29,326 bases of DNA from positions 45,184,435 through 45,213,760 of the forward strand of contig JBOZIK010000001.1 in NCBI GenBank assembly GCA_051453625.1. The letters are read 5' to 3'. The notes beneath the pieces are model-generated. The model was not told where the DNA came from, did no database searches, and saw only the letters and a program-made list of their open reading frames with translations. Position 1 is the first letter of the stretch. Each line of letters begins with the position of its first letter. The position numbers and the translations under genes were made by a program. Origin of the DNA: Welwitschia mirabilis (Eukaryota > Gnetophyta > Gnetopsida > Welwitschiales). Shown piece by piece: positions 29,155 through 29,326 of the stretch.

Positions 29155-29326
29155 TGTTAGGATCGTAAACTCACCCTAGAGGGGAGGGCGGGGGGAGGGG
29201 GGAGTGGGGGGGTGTTGAATAGGGTTCTAGAAATTTTCTTAATAAATTTTGCAATACTATATTTCTAAAACAAACTTAAACAAATAACAGTAAAAGCTTA
29301 AAAAATAAAATAAATAACTAAAAACA
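29155..29326 (-). repeat. Element E: LTR edge of another Sirevirus-like copy
   Basis: Read on the minus strand the sequence ends AACCCTATTCAACACCCCC, a C-rich block, CTCTAGGGTG and CGATCCTAACA. These are the landmarks of the A and B LTR 3' ends. The bases after the end contain no primer site, so this is a 3' LTR or solo LTR that continues beyond the window. Confidence 0.7.

Overview
The window is plant nuclear DNA made almost entirely of nested, decayed LTR retrotransposons. I see no host gene, tRNA, rRNA, CRISPR array or bacterial-type gene. The plant assignment rests on Ty1/copia elements with the TGGTATCAGAG initiator-tRNA-Met primer site, on Sirevirus-type layout (pol followed by an extra 3' ORF and repeated GGGGGAG polypurine motifs), and on a plant Ty3/gypsy gag-protease. 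The sequence does not identify the species.

Layout. Element A (+, 1-2515) is the 3' end of a Sirevirus-like copia: the end of its third ORF, noncoding DNA, polypurine tract and 3' LTR. It abuts a minus-strand gypsy RNase H fragment (2516-2746). Element C (-, 2747-20979) is a second Sirevirus family with LTRs at 2747-4725 and 19974-20979. Element B (+, 8603-17314), of the same family as A, is inserted inside C's integrase with a near-perfect 5-bp target duplication (atagt/atagc). To the right, the gypsy element resumes on the minus strand (protease region 20980-21700, gag 21730-23041 and 26868-27120). It is interrupted by element D (-, 23042-26867), a Tork/Tnt1-like copia with a perfect ATATG duplication that has lost its integrase. 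The last 2.2 kb hold a TC microsatellite, unassigned DNA that may be the gypsy leader or LTR, and the edge of another LTR (E, from 29155).

The elements would once have followed the usual cycle: LTR promoter, tRNA-primed reverse transcription, Gag particle, protease, integrase, RT and RNase H. Every pol is now broken by stops, frameshifts or changed catalytic residues (B protease DSE, B RT YVND, C protease DSS, C RT HVDN, D protease DSS), so all are relics. By eye the B and D LTR pairs differ at roughly one base in ten, and C's pair is more diverged. This fits the order gypsy, then C, then B.

The most interesting signal is architectural. The A/B family carries arrays of the palindrome GGGACGTCC in the U3 upstream of the LTR TATA box, and again between pol and the third ORF. 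Family C has the same two-place layout with a different CpG motif, GGTCGATTGG. Several assembly gaps can also be checked against paralogous LTRs: one 100-N gap is false, one 979-N gap is probably oversized, and one 265-N gap is exact.
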